NCBI GenBank assembly: GCA_030038035.1
Contig: JASHPP010000382.1
Coordinates: 1 to 5,643, forward strand
Length of the DNA: 5,643 nt
Reading direction: 5' to 3'
From: Trebonia sp.
GTDB taxonomy: Bacteria; Actinomycetota; Actinomycetes; Streptosporangiales; Streptosporangiaceae
Shown here in pieces: positions 5,336 through 5,643 of the stretch. The notes under the pieces are model-generated. The model worked only from the letters and a program-made list of their open reading frames with translations, did not search any database and had not been told where the DNA came from. A program made the position numbers and the translations under genes. Every line of letters begins with the position of its first letter. The first letter of the stretch is position 1.

Positions 5336-5643
5336 GTGAGCACACCAGAGGGCGCGGACACCGAGCTGCCCCGCTACCCGGGGCCGGCTGCGCCCAGGAC
5401 GGGCGGAGCGGCGGTCGCGGTGCGCGGGCTGTGGAAGAAGTTCGGCGCGAAGGAAGCCGTGGCCGGCATCGACCTGGATGTCGCGGCGGGTTCGCTGGCC
5501 GGACTCGTCGGGCCGAACGGGGCTGGCAAGACCACCACGCTGTCGATGATGACCGGGCTGCTGCGGCCGGACAGCGGCCAGATCCTGATCAACGGCATTG
5601 ACGTGTGGGAGGACCCGCCCGCGGCCAAGGCGGCCATCGGCGT
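5336..5643 (+). CDS. ABC transporter ATP-binding protein, N-terminal part (cut by window edge)
   Basis: The first 102 codons of an ABC ATPase; the ORF is open at the right edge. After a Pro/Gly/Ala-rich N-terminal extension of about 25 residues (MSTPEGADTELPRYPGPAAP), the core begins VAVRGLWKKFGAKEAVAGID. The Walker A motif is GPNGAGKTT at 59-67, followed by LSMMTGLLRPDSGQILINGI (69-88), which is standard for the ATPase of a drug-, lipid- or Na+-type exporter (CcmA/DrrA-like subfamily) rather than an importer. Signature motif, Walker B and H-loop lie beyond the window, so substrate and direction are inferred only weakly. The GTG start is well supported: GGGAGG (5324-5329) lies 6 nt upstream. 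The leader just before it contains three tandem CAGG units (5314-5325) merging into the ribosome site. A permease gene would be expected downstream. Confidence 0.94.
   Translation, partial: MSTPEGADTELPRYPGPAAPRTGGAAVAVRGLWKKFGAKEAVAGIDLDVAAGSLAGLVGPNGAGKTTTLSMMTGLLRPDSGQILINGIDVWEDPPAAKAAIG

Overview
The window is very GC-rich, with codon third positions dominated by G/C, GTG starts and strong Shine-Dalgarno sites. The core gene order (small ORF, tlyA, nadK, recN) is the one known from Mycobacterium tuberculosis and Streptomyces. This points to an actinobacterium, probably a soil actinomycete. I cannot place it to genus from sequence alone.

Layout. Positions 1-948 hold two minus-strand genes in tandem: an SCP2-type lipid-binding protein (948 to 607), then a histidine phosphatase (549 to the left edge, C-terminus cut off). 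A 97-bp divergent region (949-1045) separates them from a plus-strand operon. That operon comprises a 57-aa conserved small protein (1046-1219), tlyA (1216-2007), nadK (2050-3051) and recN (3044-4837). Two of its three junctions overlap (4 bp and 8 bp), so it is probably co-transcribed and translationally coupled. Downstream are a 98-bp gap with a possible promoter, an unusually short universal stress protein (4936-5226), a gap with GC-rich inverted repeats that may terminate transcription (5263-5297), and the first 102 codons of an ABC-transporter ATPase that runs off the right edge.

How the genes relate. TlyA methylates rRNA at the subunit interface, NadK makes NADP+, and RecN is an SMC-like double-strand-break repair protein. 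Their linkage is an old conserved cluster rather than one pathway. The SCP2 protein and phosphatase are a separate unit, and the stress protein and ABC ATPase look like separate additions on the right.

Most of the window is housekeeping sequence, and I see no mobile element, CRISPR array, RNA gene or clear novel system. The points most worth checking are the stress protein missing about a third of its fold while keeping its ATP motif, the extra loops in NadK and RecN, the altered linker and motif I in TlyA, the coupled 57-aa ORF before tlyA, and the absence of a steA-like gene directly after recN.
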